From Nocardioides sp. REDSEA-S33_B3 (GTDB lineage: Bacteria; Actinomycetota; Actinomycetes; Propionibacteriales; Nocardioidaceae): 64,000 bases of DNA. Positions 43,466 through 57,860 of this stretch are shown here, in pieces; the stretch's first letter is position 1; each line of letters begins with the position of its first letter. Below the pieces are notes generated by a model. That model saw only the letters and a program-made list of their open reading frames with translations, searched no databases and had not been told where the DNA came from. The stretch covers positions 62,001 through 126,000 of the forward strand of contig LUPK01000032.1 of NCBI GenBank assembly GCA_001627335.1, read 5' to 3'. The translations under genes and the position numbers were made by a program.

Positions 43466-44254
43466 TCAGATGAACTTCTTCGACGCGAGGAACTCGGTCA
43501 GCGCGGTGGCGCCGGAGCCGTCCTCGTCGGTCACGATCTCGCCGGCGGTGCGCGGCGGGCGGGCAGCGGTCTCCTCGACGGCGCTCCACGAGGCGTTCAG
43601 GCCCACGAGCTCGGCGTCGACGCCGAGGTCGGAGAGGCTCCAGGTCTCCAGCGGCTTCTTCTTCGCCGCCATGATGCCCTTGAACGACGGGTAGCGCGCC
43701 TCACCGGTCTGGTCGGTGACCGACATGACCAGCGGCATGGTGGCGCCGATGACCTCGGTGGCGGTGTCGCCATCACGCTTGATGCGGACCTGGTCGCCCT
43801 GGGTCTCGATGACCGAGGCGAAGGTGACCTGCGGGAGGTCGAGGCGCTCGGCGAGCATCGCCGGGACGACCGAGCCGGAGGCGTCGGTCGAGGCCATGCC
43901 GCACATCACGAGATCGGGCACGCCGATCTTCTTGATGGCCTCCGCCAGCACCAGCGAGGTGCCGAGGTAGTCGGAGCCGGCGATGGCCTCGTCGGAGACC
44001 AGGATGCCCTTGTCGGCACCCATCTGCAGGGCCTTGCGGACGGCGTCGACGGCCTTCTCCGGGCCGATGCAGAGCGCGGTGACCTCGGTGTCGTCACCGG
44101 CCTTCTCCTTCAGCTGGAGCGCCTGCTCGACGGCGTACTCGTCGAGCTCCGACAGCAGCCCGTCGACGCCCACGCGGTCGACGGTGTTGTCCGACTCGAA
44201 CTGCCGGTCGGCAGTGGCGTCGGGCACGTACTTCACACAGACAACAATGTTCAT
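43466..44254 (-). CDS. etfB: Electron transfer flavoprotein beta subunit
   Basis: 262 residues, family length. It starts MNIVVCVKYVPDATADRQFE and contains NTVDRVGVDGLLSELDEYAVEQALQL, the AMP-binding region ADKGILVSDEAIAGSDYLGT and the ETF-beta signature region around VEETAARPPRTAGEIV. It pairs with EtfA to shuttle electrons from beta-oxidation. The 114-bp region upstream has a GTAA...TTAC imperfect palindrome (44331-44345) and a hairpin cgcgagg-gta-gcctcgcg that might be regulatory. Confidence 0.96.
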   Translation of the reverse strand: MNIVVCVKYVPDATADRQFESDNTVDRVGVDGLLSELDEYAVEQALQLKEKAGDDTEVTALCIGPEKAVDAVRKALQMGADKGILVSDEAIAGSDYLGTSLVLAEAIKKIGVPDLVMCGMASTDASGSVVPAMLAERLDLPQVTFASVIETQGDQVRIKRDGDTATEVIGATMPLVMSVTDQTGEARYPSFKGIMAAKKKPLETWSLSDLGVDAELVGLNASWSAVEETAARPPRTAGEIVTDEDGSGATALTEFLASKKFI

Positions 44255-44368
44255 GGTGGTGACGGCCCCTCAGGGCCCCTCCTGTGCACTCGGGATCGAT
44301 CGCGAGGCTACCCTCGCGTCAACGTGGATGTAACACGCGTTTACGGTTGCTTTTCTCACACGGCCGGC

Positions 44369-44698
44369 TCAGGCGCCGGGGCGGACCACCCGCTCGAGAA
44401 GTCGCCCGAGCACGAGGTAGACCACCGCCCCCAGGCCCCAGTTGACCAGGGCGTTCTTGGTCTCCGCGGACTCCCCGGTGAACTCGCGGATGCCGTTCTC
44501 CCGGGAGAAGACCCCCAGGTCGACGGTGTCGGCGGCGGACAGCACGAAGCTGACCAGGCCGTTGTCCTCGTTGGCGTCGATGGCCACGAGCAGGGCGCCG
44601 ACCGCCAGGACGAGCGCAGCCAGGACGCACACGGTCCACAGCAGCTGCGCGACGCGCGTGCGCCACGAGCGGCCCGAGAGCCTGTCCTTGATGCCCAT
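44369..44698 (-). CDS. Small membrane protein of unknown function
   Basis: 109 residues. A basic N-terminus (MGIKDRLSGRSWRTRVAQ) is followed by a membrane helix (about 19-40). A polar, acidic segment (IDANEDNGLVSF, DTVDLGVFSRENG) is predicted outside, and a second helix (about 85-102) ends with RLLERVVRPGA. Two-helix proteins of this kind are common in actinobacteria without assigned function. It starts 8 nt after the crotonase gene stop, so the two form an operon. Confidence 0.72.
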   Translation of the reverse strand: MGIKDRLSGRSWRTRVAQLLWTVCVLAALVLAVGALLVAIDANEDNGLVSFVLSAADTVDLGVFSRENGIREFTGESAETKNALVNWGLGAVVYLVLGRLLERVVRPGA

Positions 44699-44706
44699 GC
44701 GCGTCC

Positions 44707-45486
44707 TCACCTGCTCGCGAAGGTGGCCTTGCCCGGCCCGTTCTCGAGGAAGGATGTCATGCCGGTGGTGCGGTCCTCGGTGGCGAACACGGAGGCGAAC
44801 TGCATCCGCTCGATCTCCAGACCGGTCTCCAGGTCGGTGCCCAGCCCCCGGTCGATGCACTCCTTGGCCGCCCGCAGCGCCAGCCCGGCCGCCGTGCGGA
44901 ACTGCCCGGCCCAGGCCAGCGCCTCGCGGTAGACGTCCTCGTCGGGGACGACCCGGTCGACCAGGCCGATGGCCAGCGCCTCGTCGGCCTTGACGAACCG
45001 TCCGCTGAAGATGAGGTCCTTCGCCTTCGACGGGCCGACCAGCCGGGCCAGCCGCTGGGTGCCGCCGGCGCCCGGGATGATGCCGAGCAGGGTCTCGGGC
45101 TGCCCCATGACCGTCCGCTCCCCCGCGATCCGCAGGTCGGCGGCCAGTGCCAGCTCGCAGCCGCCGCCGAGTGCGTAGCCGTTGACCGCCGCCACGACCG
45201 GCTTGGGGATGCGGGCGATCGCCGTCACCGCGGACTGCAGCGGGCCGGAGCGGGCGACCATGTCCTGGTAGGACATGTCGGCCATCTCCTTGACGTCGTT
45301 GCCCGCCGCGAAGACCCGCTCTCCGCCGTACAGCACGACGGCGCGGACGTCGTCGCGCTCGGTCGCCTCGGCGGCGGCGGCGCGCAGCTCCTCCTGGACC
45401 GCGATGCTGATCGCGTTCATCTTCGGACGGTCGAGCCGGATCGTCCCGACACCGTCGGCGACCTCCAGCCGGACGAACTCACCCAT
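44707..45486 (-). CDS. Enoyl-CoA hydratase
   Basis: 259 residues of a normal crotonase. Oxyanion-hole motifs are RVFAAGNDVKEM and GYALGGGCELALAADLRIA. Both catalytic carboxylates are in place: ELALAADLRIA and QPETLLGIIPGAGGTQRLARLVG. It should hydrate 2-enoyl-CoA to 3-hydroxyacyl-CoA in beta-oxidation, in keeping with the nearby etf genes. The ATG has GGGAGAAG upstream. It is divergent from glgX. Confidence 0.92.
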   Translation of the reverse strand: MGEFVRLEVADGVGTIRLDRPKMNAISIAVQEELRAAAAEATERDDVRAVVLYGGERVFAAGNDVKEMADMSYQDMVARSGPLQSAVTAIARIPKPVVAAVNGYALGGGCELALAADLRIAGERTVMGQPETLLGIIPGAGGTQRLARLVGPSKAKDLIFSGRFVKADEALAIGLVDRVVPDEDVYREALAWAGQFRTAAGLALRAAKECIDRGLGTDLETGLEIERMQFASVFATEDRTTGMTSFLENGPGKATFASR

Positions 45487-45594
45487 CGACTTCTCCCTCT
45501 CCTCGACCAGCCCCGGCACCGCCGGGCGGCGACGGGATGTGGCGACGGCTACGTCTGCGCCGAGCATCGTGCCACCCCTGACACAATCCTCCGC

Positions 45595-47783
<2,189 letters not shown>

Positions 47784-47787
<4 letters not shown>

Positions 47788-50375
47788 CCCGTCGGCAGGG
47801 CCACCACACCGAGCTCGGCGTCGGAGGCGAGCAGCTCGTGCCGCGGCACGACCCTGACGGTGTAGCCGAAGGGGCCGGCCGCGTCGAGGGCGATGTCGCC
47901 GTCGAAGCGGTGCCGCCCGCCCTCGTAGCTCTCGGCCAGGGTGAGCAGGGAGGTCCGGGCGTCGAGGAGCTCGTCCTCGGCGGTGGCGCGGCCGTGGACC
48001 AGCTGCACCTCGACGTCCTCGGGTGACAGCGAGCCGAGCGCGACGAAGGCGCGGGTCGACATCAGCGCGCCGACCTCCGGTGAGTCACCCACCCCGCTGG
48101 ACTCGACGTGCTCGACACGGACGCCGGGCCAGGCCTCGAGCACCCGCTTCTTCCACGCGGCCAGGTCGACCGCGCCCGCGTAGTCGCTGTTGAGCGCGCG
48201 GGCGGTCGCGGCGGCGGGTGCGTAGAGCTGGCGGACGTAGTCGCGCACCATCCGGGTCGCGAGCACCTTGGGGCCCAGCGACTTCAGCGTGTGGCGGACC
48301 ATCTCCAGCCAGCGGGTCGGGACCCCGGAGGCGTCGACGTCGTAGAACCGCGGGGCGACCTCGTTCTCGATGAGGTCGTAGAGCGCGGCGGCCTCGAGGT
48401 CGTCACGTCGATCGACGTCCTCCACCCCGTCGGCGGTCGGGATGGCCCAGCCGTTCTCACCGTCGTACCACTCGTCCCACCAGCCGTCGAGCACCGAGAG
48501 GTTCAGCCCGCCGTTGAGCGTCGCCTTCATCCCGGACGTGCCGCAGGCCTCGTAGGGGCGCAGCGGGTTGTTGAGCCAGACGTCGCAGCCGGGGTAGAGG
48601 GGCTGGGCCATGGCGATGTCGTAGTTGGGCAGGAAGACGATGCGGTGCCGGATCTCGGGGTCGTCGGAGAGCCGGACGATGTCCTGGATGAGCTTCTTGC
48701 CGCCGTCGTCGGCCGGATGCGCCTTGCCGGCGATCACCAGCTGGACGGGGCGGTCGGGGTCGAGCAGCAGCCGCTTGAGCCGCTCGGGGTCGCGCATCAT
48801 CAGCGTCAGACGCTTGTACGACGCGGCGCGCCGCGCGAAGCCCATGGTCAGCACGTCAGGGTCCAGCGCGTCGTCGATCCAGGCGAGCTCGGCGCTGGCC
48901 GCACCCCGCTTGGTCCACGACTTGGCCAAGCGACGACGGGCGTCCTCGACGAGCCGCTGGCGCAGCACCCGCTTGGTCGACCACACCGCCTCGCCGGGGA
49001 TCGAGTCCACGACGTCCCAGAAGGCGTCGACGTCCTCGGAGTCCGGCGCCACGCCGGCGCGCGCGGCGAGCTCGAAGACCTCCCGGCCGACCCAGGTGGG
49101 ACCGTGGACGCCGTTGGTGATGGAGCCGATCGGCACCTCGGCCTCGTCGAAGGCCGGCCAGAGCCCCTGGAACATCCCGCGCGAGACGTGCCCGTGCAGC
49201 TGGGAGACGCCGTTGGCGCGCTGGGCCAGGCGGAAGCCCATGACGGCCATGTTGAACACCGCCGGGTCGCCGCCCTCGTAGTCCTCGGCGCCCAGCGCCA
49301 GGATCCGCTCGACGGGGACGCCCGGGCAGGCGCCGGCGTCGGCGAAGTACTGCTCGACGAGCGACCGGGGGAACCGGTCGATCCCGGCGGGCACCGGCGT
49401 GTGCGTGGTGAACACCGTCGAGGCGCGTCCGACCTCGAGCGCGGTGTCGAAGTCCAGGCCCGGCCCGGCGGGGTCGACGGTGAGCTCGCGGATGCGCTCC
49501 AGTCCCAGGAACCCCGCGTGACCCTCGTTGGTGTGGAAGACCTCGGGCGCCTCGTGCCCGGTGATGCGCGAGAACGCCCGCAGCGCCTTGACCCCGCCGA
49601 TGCCGAGCAGCAGCTCCTGGCGCAGCCGGTGCTCGGAGTTGCCGCCGTAGAGGCGGTCGGTCACGTCGACGTACTGCTGGCTGTTGCCCTCCACGTCGGT
49701 GTCGAGCATGAGCAGCGGCACGCGTCCGACGCGTGCCACCCAGATCCGGGCCAGCAGGTCCGTGCCGCCGGGCATGGCGATGGAGATGGTCGCGGGCTCC
49801 CCGGTGGGCTCGCGCAGCACCGAGATCGGGAGCTCGTCGGGGTCGAGCACGGGGTAGGTCTCCTGCTGCCAGCCCTCGCGGGAGAGCGACTGCTTGAAGT
49901 AGCCGTGGCGGTAGAGCAGACCGACGCCGATGATCGGCACGCCGAGGTCGCTGGCGGCCTTGAGGTGGTCGCCCGCGAGGATCCCGAGGCCGCCGGAGTA
50001 CTGCGGGAGCACGGCGGTGATGCCGAACTCCGGGGAGAAGTAGCCGATGGCCCGGGGCATCCCGGGGTCCGCGGCAGCCGTGCGCTGGAACCACCGGTCG
50101 CCGGCCAGGTAGGCGTCCAGGTCCGCCCGGGCCTCCTCGAGCCGAGCCCGGAAGGCCTCGTCTCCGGCCAGCTCCTCGAAGCGCTCGCGGGAGACCGAGC
50201 CCAGCAGCCGCATCGGGTCGCGCCCGGAGGACTCCCACAGCTCGGGGTCCACGGCCGCGAAGACATCCTGGGTCGGCGGGTGCCAGGACCAGCGCAGGTT
50301 GAGCGCCAGGTCGCTGAGCGGAGCCAGCTCGGGGGGCAGGACGGGGCGGACGGTGAACCGTCGGATGGCACGCAC
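47784..50375 (-). CDS. glgP: Alpha-glucan (maltodextrin) phosphorylase
   Basis: 863 residues. The short-type bacterial phosphorylase family is shown by YFSPEFGITAVLPQYSGGLGILAGDHLKAASDLG near residue 115, VFHTNEGHAGFLGLERI, TNGVHGPTW and, near the C-terminus, LNNPLRPYEACGTSGMKATLNGGLNLSVLDGWW, the pyridoxal-phosphate site region. It releases glucose 1-phosphate from glycogen ends. The GTG lies 6 nt after TAGCGT (leaderless). It is convergent with glgX and divergent from the M36 peptidase. Confidence 0.95.
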
Positions 50376-50381
50376 GGGCGA

Positions 50382-50387
50382 ACGCTA
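50382..50387 (-). promoter_or_regulatory. -10 element for leaderless glgP mRNA
   Basis: TAGCGT on the minus strand, six bases (TCGCCC), then GTG at 50375. Confidence 0.45.
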
Positions 50388-50498
50388 ACGCGATCACTTG
50401 AACGATCCAAGACCTCTGGACCACTCGTGTTCCTGTGAACTCCGCGTTTCATGCCCCCGTCCGCATAACCACCGGTCCCCGGAGCCGTTGAGCAGGCC

Positions 50499-53400
50499 AT
50501 GCCCAACACCCCCTCCCGCGCACGGCGCCGCAAGACGGCCGCCCTCGCCCTGATGACCGCCACCCTGGTCCCGGGCCTCGCGCAGATCCCCGCCCTGGCC
50601 GCCCCCTCGACGGTCGCCACCACCGACCTGCCGCACATCGTCGACGGCGTGGTCGCCACCCTCGGCGACACCGTGCCCGGCCTGTCCGACCTCGACCTGC
50701 GCGGCAGCGTCCTGCCCACCGCGGCCCAGCGCAGCGCCGCCGACCGCCTCGGCGCCGTCACCCTGCGCTGGAACGACTTCGGCACGCCCGGGTCGCTGCT
50801 GCCCGCCGACGGCGTCCTGGCCCGCGCGACCTCCAAGAACCCCGTCACCGCCGCTCGCGCGTACCTGGAGGACAACGCCGCCCTGTTCGGCCTCTCGCGT
50901 GCCGCCATGGCCGACCTGGAGCTGGTCAACGAGCAGAAGCTGGCCGACTACCCCGACGCGAAGGGCCGTCCGACCGCCCCGGCCGGGCACGCCGTGCTGT
51001 TCCGCCAGCGCTTCGGCGACCTCTCCCCCGCGCTCGGCTCGATGGTGACCGTCGGTGTCTCCGGTGGCGAGATCGCCTACGTCTCCTCCTCCCTGGTCCG
51101 TACGACGCAGACGGCTCCGGCCGCGACGCTGACCCCGCTCGAGGCCTGGGTCGAGGCCGCCGGCAACGTCGGCCGCTCCATCACCGCCTCCACGCTGAAG
51201 AAGATCGGCACCGTCGTCGACCGCGCCGTCGGCTCGGTCGCCCCCTGGACGCGTCTCGCCGTGCCCGGCTTCTCCGAGCAGCAGCAGGTCCGCCTGCGCG
51301 CGTTCGCGCTGGCCGACGGCACCGTGCGTCCGGTCTACGAGGCCAACGTCGTGGACAACCAGGACGGCCTCGCCTTCGCCTACACCCTCATGGTCGACGC
51401 CGTCACCGGCGACGTCCTGCACCGCGCCCACCAGGTCGAGAACGACTCGGTCCAGGAGGTCTACCAGGGCACCTTCAGCAACACCGAGTGCGGCCCGAAG
51501 CACCCCTTCGAGCTCACCGACGACCTGACCACCACCTTCAACGCCGCGGCGTTGGCCCTGCCCGTCGACGACGTCGTGGTGAAGTTCTTCGGCCCCAAGG
51601 ACCAGCTCCTCTACACCGGTGACCTGCTCACCAGCCCCGAGGTCGTCACCTGGACGTCCCCGGAGCCGCTCAAGGCCGGCGTCTACAGCGCCCAGGTCTG
51701 CCCCTTCGACGACGCCTCGGCGGTCATCGGCGCGTACGCGCTCCTCGTCGCCACGAGCGACACCGGCACCCCCGGTGTCGGTGGTGGCCTCGGCTTCGAC
51801 CCGACCTGGAGCTACTTCCCGGCCAACCCGTCGATGTCGTCGACCAAGATCGGCAAGACCCCCGGCAACGACGTCATCGGTTGCTGGGTCGAGACCGCCG
51901 ACTGCACGATGCCCAGCGGCCCGTTCGCCAACGTGGCCTCCCCCTTCGTGTGGGACCAGGTCAACGTGGCCGGCGCGTCGTCGATGACGACCATCGGCAA
52001 CAACGCCAACACCCACGAGGCCTGGGCCAGCCCGCTCACCCCGGGCGGCCTGCTGCAGGCGCCGGTATCCCCCACCCGCACCTACACCGGTGAGTTCACC
52101 GACGCGTGGAACGAGTCGGCCTGCGACCCGACCAACCTGGTGCCGGGCGGCAACGACATCGACTTCGCCACCGGCAACCTGTTCGTGTCCCACAACCGGA
52201 TGCACGACTACAGCTACTACCTCGGCTTCACCGAGGCCAACTACAACCTCCAGCTCGACAACTTCGGTCGCGGCGGCGTCCCGGCCGACATGGAGGTCGG
52301 CAACGTGCAGGCCGGTGCTCTGACCAGCCCGGTCTTCGAGGCCACCGGCGTCGCCACGGGCCGCAACAACGCCAATCAGATCACCCTGCAGGACGGCGTC
52401 CCCGGCATCACCAACCAGTACCTCTTCCAGCCGGCCGCCGGCGCGTTCTACGCGCCGTGCACCGACGGTTCACTGGACATGGGCATCGTCGGCCACGAGT
52501 ACACCCATGCCATCTCCAACCGGATGATCGCCGGCCCGGACGAGGGCATCGGCTCCCAGCAGGGTGGCGCGATGGGCGAGTCGTGGGGCGACCTGACCGC
52601 CGCTGAGTACCAGTTCAGCCACGGCTACAAGAACGGCGGCAACATCTTCGCCGTCGGTGTGTACGCCACGGGCAACAAGAAGACCGCGATCCGCAACTTC
52701 GCGATCAACAAGAACCCGCTGAACTACTCCAACTACGGCTACGACACCACCGGTGTCCAGGTCCACGCCGACGGCGAGATCTGGAGCGGCACCCAGTGGG
52801 AGGTCCGCCAGGCGCTGGTGAAGAAGTGGAACAAGCAGTACCCGTACAAGAACAAGTCGCTCCAGCTCGAGTGCGCCCAGGGCACCGACGTCGCCTCCCC
52901 CGTGGCCCCGCAGTACTGCCCGGGCAACCGACGCTGGATCCAGCTGATGTTCGACTCGTTCCTGCTCCAGCAGGGCAGCACGTCGATGCTCGACGCGCGT
53001 GACGCGATGCTGGCCGCCGACCGGATGCGCTTCGGCGGCGAGAACACCAAGGTCATGTGGCAGGCGTTCGCCCGCCGCGGCATGGGCAAGAACGCCAGCA
53101 TCGACCCGGCCGACGAGAACGACGTCACCGGCGGCTTCGCCTCGCCCAAGGGCGGCAACGCCACCGTGACGTTCAAGGGCGGCTCGGGTCCGGGCTCGGT
53201 CTACGTCGGCATGTTCGAGGCGCGCACCTCGCCGCTGGCCGACACGTTCCCGAAGACGAGGACCAAGGCGACCGCGACGATGGCGCCGGGCAGCTACGAC
53301 CTGCTCTACGTCTCGCCCAAGGGCGGCTTCCACCGGTTCGGCCTCACCGTCAAGGCGGGCCAGAAGCGCACGGTGAAGCTCCCCGAGGCCGTCAACCTGG

Positions 53401-53978
53401 CCGCGTCGGCCGCCGGCGCCAAGGTCATCGACGCCACCGCCGGCTCGCTGAAGACCGAGGCGCTCATCGACGGCACCGAGGACACCAACTGGGCCGGCGT
53501 GACCGAGGCCAACGTCGACGAGTCCAAGCCGTTCGTGGCCGTCGACCTCGCGGGCAAGAAGTCGAAGATCCGTCGCGTCCAGGTCAGCGCGCTGCTGAAC
53601 CCCGTCGACGGCGCCGACGACATCGACCAGCTGTCCAACTCGCGCTTCACCGCGCTGCGGCAGTTCGCCATCGAGGTCTGCGTCAAGGGCTGCACCAGCG
53701 GCAAGGCGAAGTGGAAGCGCGTCCTCACCTCCACGTCCGATGCCTTCCCGGCCGTGCGCCCCCGCCCGACGGCACCCAAGCAGGCCATGCGGTCGTTCTC
53801 GTTCAAGCCCACCAAGGCCTCGGCCGTGCGGCTCGTCGTCCTCAACAACCAGTGCACCGGGTTCGCCGGGTACGCCGGTGAGCTGGACAACGACCCGATC
53901 ACCACGACCGACTGCGCCACGGGCTCCGAGCGCGGCACCGTCGTCCACGCGGCCGAGCTGCAGGTGTTCAAGAAGTAG
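50499..53978 (+). CDS. Secreted M36 (fungalysin-type) metallopeptidase with C-terminal discoidin-like module
   Basis: 1159 residues. A signal peptide (RARRRKTAALALMTATLVPG, cleavage near ALAAPS) is followed by an FTP-type propeptide (about 80-300, including ARAYLEDNAALFGL) and the catalytic domain. The zinc motif HEYTH begins at H666 in GIVGHEYTHAISNRM and the third ligand Glu is E694 in GESWGD. The C-terminal 200 residues (TEALIDGTEDTNWAG, PFVAVDLAGKKSKIRRVQVSALL) resemble an F5/8 type C carbohydrate- or surface-binding domain. It is probably an extracellular protease for nutrient gain. It stands alone between divergent glgP and glgE and ends in a strong terminator. Confidence 0.9.
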   Translation: MPNTPSRARRRKTAALALMTATLVPGLAQIPALAAPSTVATTDLPHIVDGVVATLGDTVPGLSDLDLRGSVLPTAAQRSAADRLGAVTLRWNDFGTPGSLLPADGVLARATSKNPVTAARAYLEDNAALFGLSRAAMADLELVNEQKLADYPDAKGRPTAPAGHAVLFRQRFGDLSPALGSMVTVGVSGGEIAYVSSSLVRTTQTAPAATLTPLEAWVEAAGNVGRSITASTLKKIGTVVDRAVGSVAPWTRLAVPGFSEQQQVRLRAFALADGTVRPVYEANVVDNQDGLAFAYTLMVDAVTGDVLHRAHQVENDSVQEVYQGTFSNTECGPKHPFELTDDLTTTFNAAALALPVDDVVVKFFGPKDQLLYTGDLLTSPEVVTWTSPEPLKAGVYSAQVCPFDDASAVIGAYALLVATSDTGTPGVGGGLGFDPTWSYFPANPSMSSTKIGKTPGNDVIGCWVETADCTMPSGPFANVASPFVWDQVNVAGASSMTTIGNNANTHEAWASPLTPGGLLQAPVSPTRTYTGEFTDAWNESACDPTNLVPGGNDIDFATGNLFVSHNRMHDYSYYLGFTEANYNLQLDNFGRGGVPADMEVGNVQAGALTSPVFEATGVATGRNNANQITLQDGVPGITNQYLFQPAAGAFYAPCTDGSLDMGIVGHEYTHAISNRMIAGPDEGIGSQQGGAMGESWGDLTAAEYQFSHGYKNGGNIFAVGVYATGNKKTAIRNFAINKNPLNYSNYGYDTTGVQVHADGEIWSGTQWEVRQALVKKWNKQYPYKNKSLQLECAQGTDVASPVAPQYCPGNRRWIQLMFDSFLLQQGSTSMLDARDAMLAADRMRFGGENTKVMWQAFARRGMGKNASIDPADENDVTGGFASPKGGNATVTFKGGSGPGSVYVGMFEARTSPLADTFPKTRTKATATMAPGSYDLLYVSPKGGFHRFGLTVKAGQKRTVKLPEAVNLAASAAGAKVIDATAGSLKTEALIDGTEDTNWAGVTEANVDESKPFVAVDLAGKKSKIRRVQVSALLNPVDGADDIDQLSNSRFTALRQFAIEVCVKGCTSGKAKWKRVLTSTSDAFPAVRPRPTAPKQAMRSFSFKPTKASAVRLVVLNNQCTGFAGYAGELDNDPITTTDCATGSERGTVVHAAELQVFKK

Positions 53979-53999
53979 CCCACCGAGCCACCCAGCACG

Positions 54000-54037
54000 C
54001 CGAACCGGCGCGTCCCTCGTGGGGCGCGCCGGTTCGG
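54000..54037. terminator. Terminator after the M36 peptidase
   Basis: A perfect 13-bp stem (54000-54012 with 54025-54037) with a 12-base loop begins 21 bp after the stop. Confidence 0.75.
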
Positions 54038-54123
54038 CATCCGACGACGGTCATCGACCCCCGGAGGCGCGCTCTCCGGGAGGGTGTTTGCGTGAGGGGG
54101 GCCCAGCCGCTTGGCTAGTGGGC

Positions 54124-56108
54124 ATGGTCGGACGCATCCCCGTCATGAACGTGATGCCGCTGGTGGACCTCGGTCGGCAACCTGCCAAGGCGACCGTCGG
54201 CGAGCCCTTCAAGGTCTCCGCGACGGTCTTCAGGGAAGGGCACGACAAGCTCTCCGCCGAGGTGGTGCTGACCGACCCGTCCGGGGCCCGTCGGGCGCCG
54301 GTGCGGATGGTCAAGCATGCCGAGGTGCCCGACCTGCACGAGGCCTGGGTGACCCCCGACGTCGAGGGGGCCTGGAGCTTCGAGGTGCAGGCGTGGTCCG
54401 ACCCGCTCGCGACCTGGCAGCACGACGCCGGGATCAAGATCCCCGCCGGCGTCGACGTGGAGCTGATGTTCCTCGAGGGCCGGCTGCTCTTCGAGCGCGT
54501 CCTCGGCTCCCTGGACCCCACGGACACGCGGGCCCGCGAGGTCCTCGAGGGCGCCGTGCTCGCGGCGCAGGACACCCAGCGTCCCGCGGCGGCCCGCCTC
54601 GCCGCGCTCCGCGACCCCGAGCTGGCGCAGGTGCTGCTCGAGCACCCGCTGCGCGAGCTGGTCACCGTCGAGGGCCCGTACCCGGCGTACGCCGACCGGC
54701 AGCGCGCGCTCTTCGGCAGCTGGTACGAGTTCTTCCCGCGCAGCGAGGGCGCGACCAAGGACCCGAAGACCGGGAAGATCACCTCCGGCACCTTCCGGAC
54801 CGCTGCGGAGCGGCTCGACGCCGTGGCTGCGGCAGGCTTCGACGTCATCTACCTGCCGCCGATCCACCCCATCGGCGAGGTCAACCGCAAGGGCCCCAAC
54901 AACACCCTCACCCCCAGCCCCGACGACACCGGCTCGCCGTGGGCCATCGGGTCCAAGGACGGCGGCCACGACGCGATCCACCCCGACCTCGGGACGATGG
55001 ACGACTTCGACGCCTTCGTGGCCCGCGCCGGCGAGCTCGGCCTCGAGGTGGCCCTGGACCTGGCGCTCCAGGCCGCCCCGGACCACCCGTGGGTCACCAC
55101 CCACCCGCAGTTCTTCACCACCCGGGCCGACGGCTCGATCGCCTACGCCGAGAACCCGCCCAAGAAGTACCAGGACATCTACCCGCTCAACTTCGACAAC
55201 GACCCCACGGGCATCTGCCGCGAGGTGCTGCGCGTGGTGAAGCTGTGGATGTCCCACGGCGTGCGGATCTTCCGCGTCGACAACCCGCACACCAAGCCGG
55301 TCGCGTTCTGGGAGTGGCTGCTGAGGGAGGTGCGGCGCACCGACCCCGACGTGCTGTTCCTGTCCGAGGCCTTCACCCGTCCGGCGATGATGCACGGCCT
55401 GGGTGCGGTCGGCTTCCACCAGAGCTACACCTACTTCACCTGGCGCACCGCGAAGTGGGAGATCGAGGAGTACCTCCGCGAGCTCTCGACGGAGTCCGAC
55501 CACCTGATGCGGCCGAACTTCTTCGTCAACACCCCCGACATCCTCCACGCCTACCTGCAGTACGGCGGACCGGCCGCCTTCAAGGTCCGCGCCGCGCTGG
55601 CGGCGACCAGCTCGCCGAGCTGGGGCGTGTACGCCGGCTACGAGCTGTTCGAGCACGTGGCCGTCAAGCCGGGGTCCGAGGAGTACCTCGACTCCGAGAA
55701 GTACCAGATCCGCATCCGCGACTGGGACGCCGCCGAGGCCGAGGGCCGCACGCTCACGCCGTACCTCACCCGACTCAACGAGCTGCGCCGCGAGCACCGC
55801 TCGCTCCAGCTGCTGCGCAACCTGACCATCCACTCCAGCGACGACGAGAACATCCTGGTCTTCGCCAAGCAGGCGGTCGTCGGCGACCCCGACAGCGACA
55901 CCGTCGTGGTGGTGATCAACCTCGACCCGCACGCCACCCGGGAGACCACCGTCCACCTCGACCTGCCCGCCCTGGGCATGGACTGGGGCGAGCGCTTCGT
56001 GGTCCACGACGGGATCACCCACCAGGACTGGTCCTGGGGCCAGCACAACTACGTGCGCCTGGACCCCCACCACGAGCCGGCCCACGTGCTGACGGTCAGG
56101 AGGGGCGC

Positions 56109-56112
<4 letters not shown>
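54124..56112 (+). CDS. glgE: Alpha-1,4-glucan:maltose-1-phosphate maltosyltransferase
   Basis: 662 residues, GlgE length. The N-terminal domain ([17 protein letters not shown]) and insert domain precede the GH13 barrel: [30 protein letters not shown], nucleophile D386 in [11 protein letters not shown] and acid E415 in FLSEAFTRP, all GlgE-typical. It transfers maltosyl units from maltose 1-phosphate to glucan ends. It is the first gene of an operon in which each following start overlaps the stop before (ATGA, GTGA, ATGA). A TTGCGT/17 bp/TTGGCT promoter would start transcription at or near the ATG. Confidence 0.95.
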
Positions 56113-57856
<1,744 letters not shown>

Positions 57857-57860
<4 letters not shown>

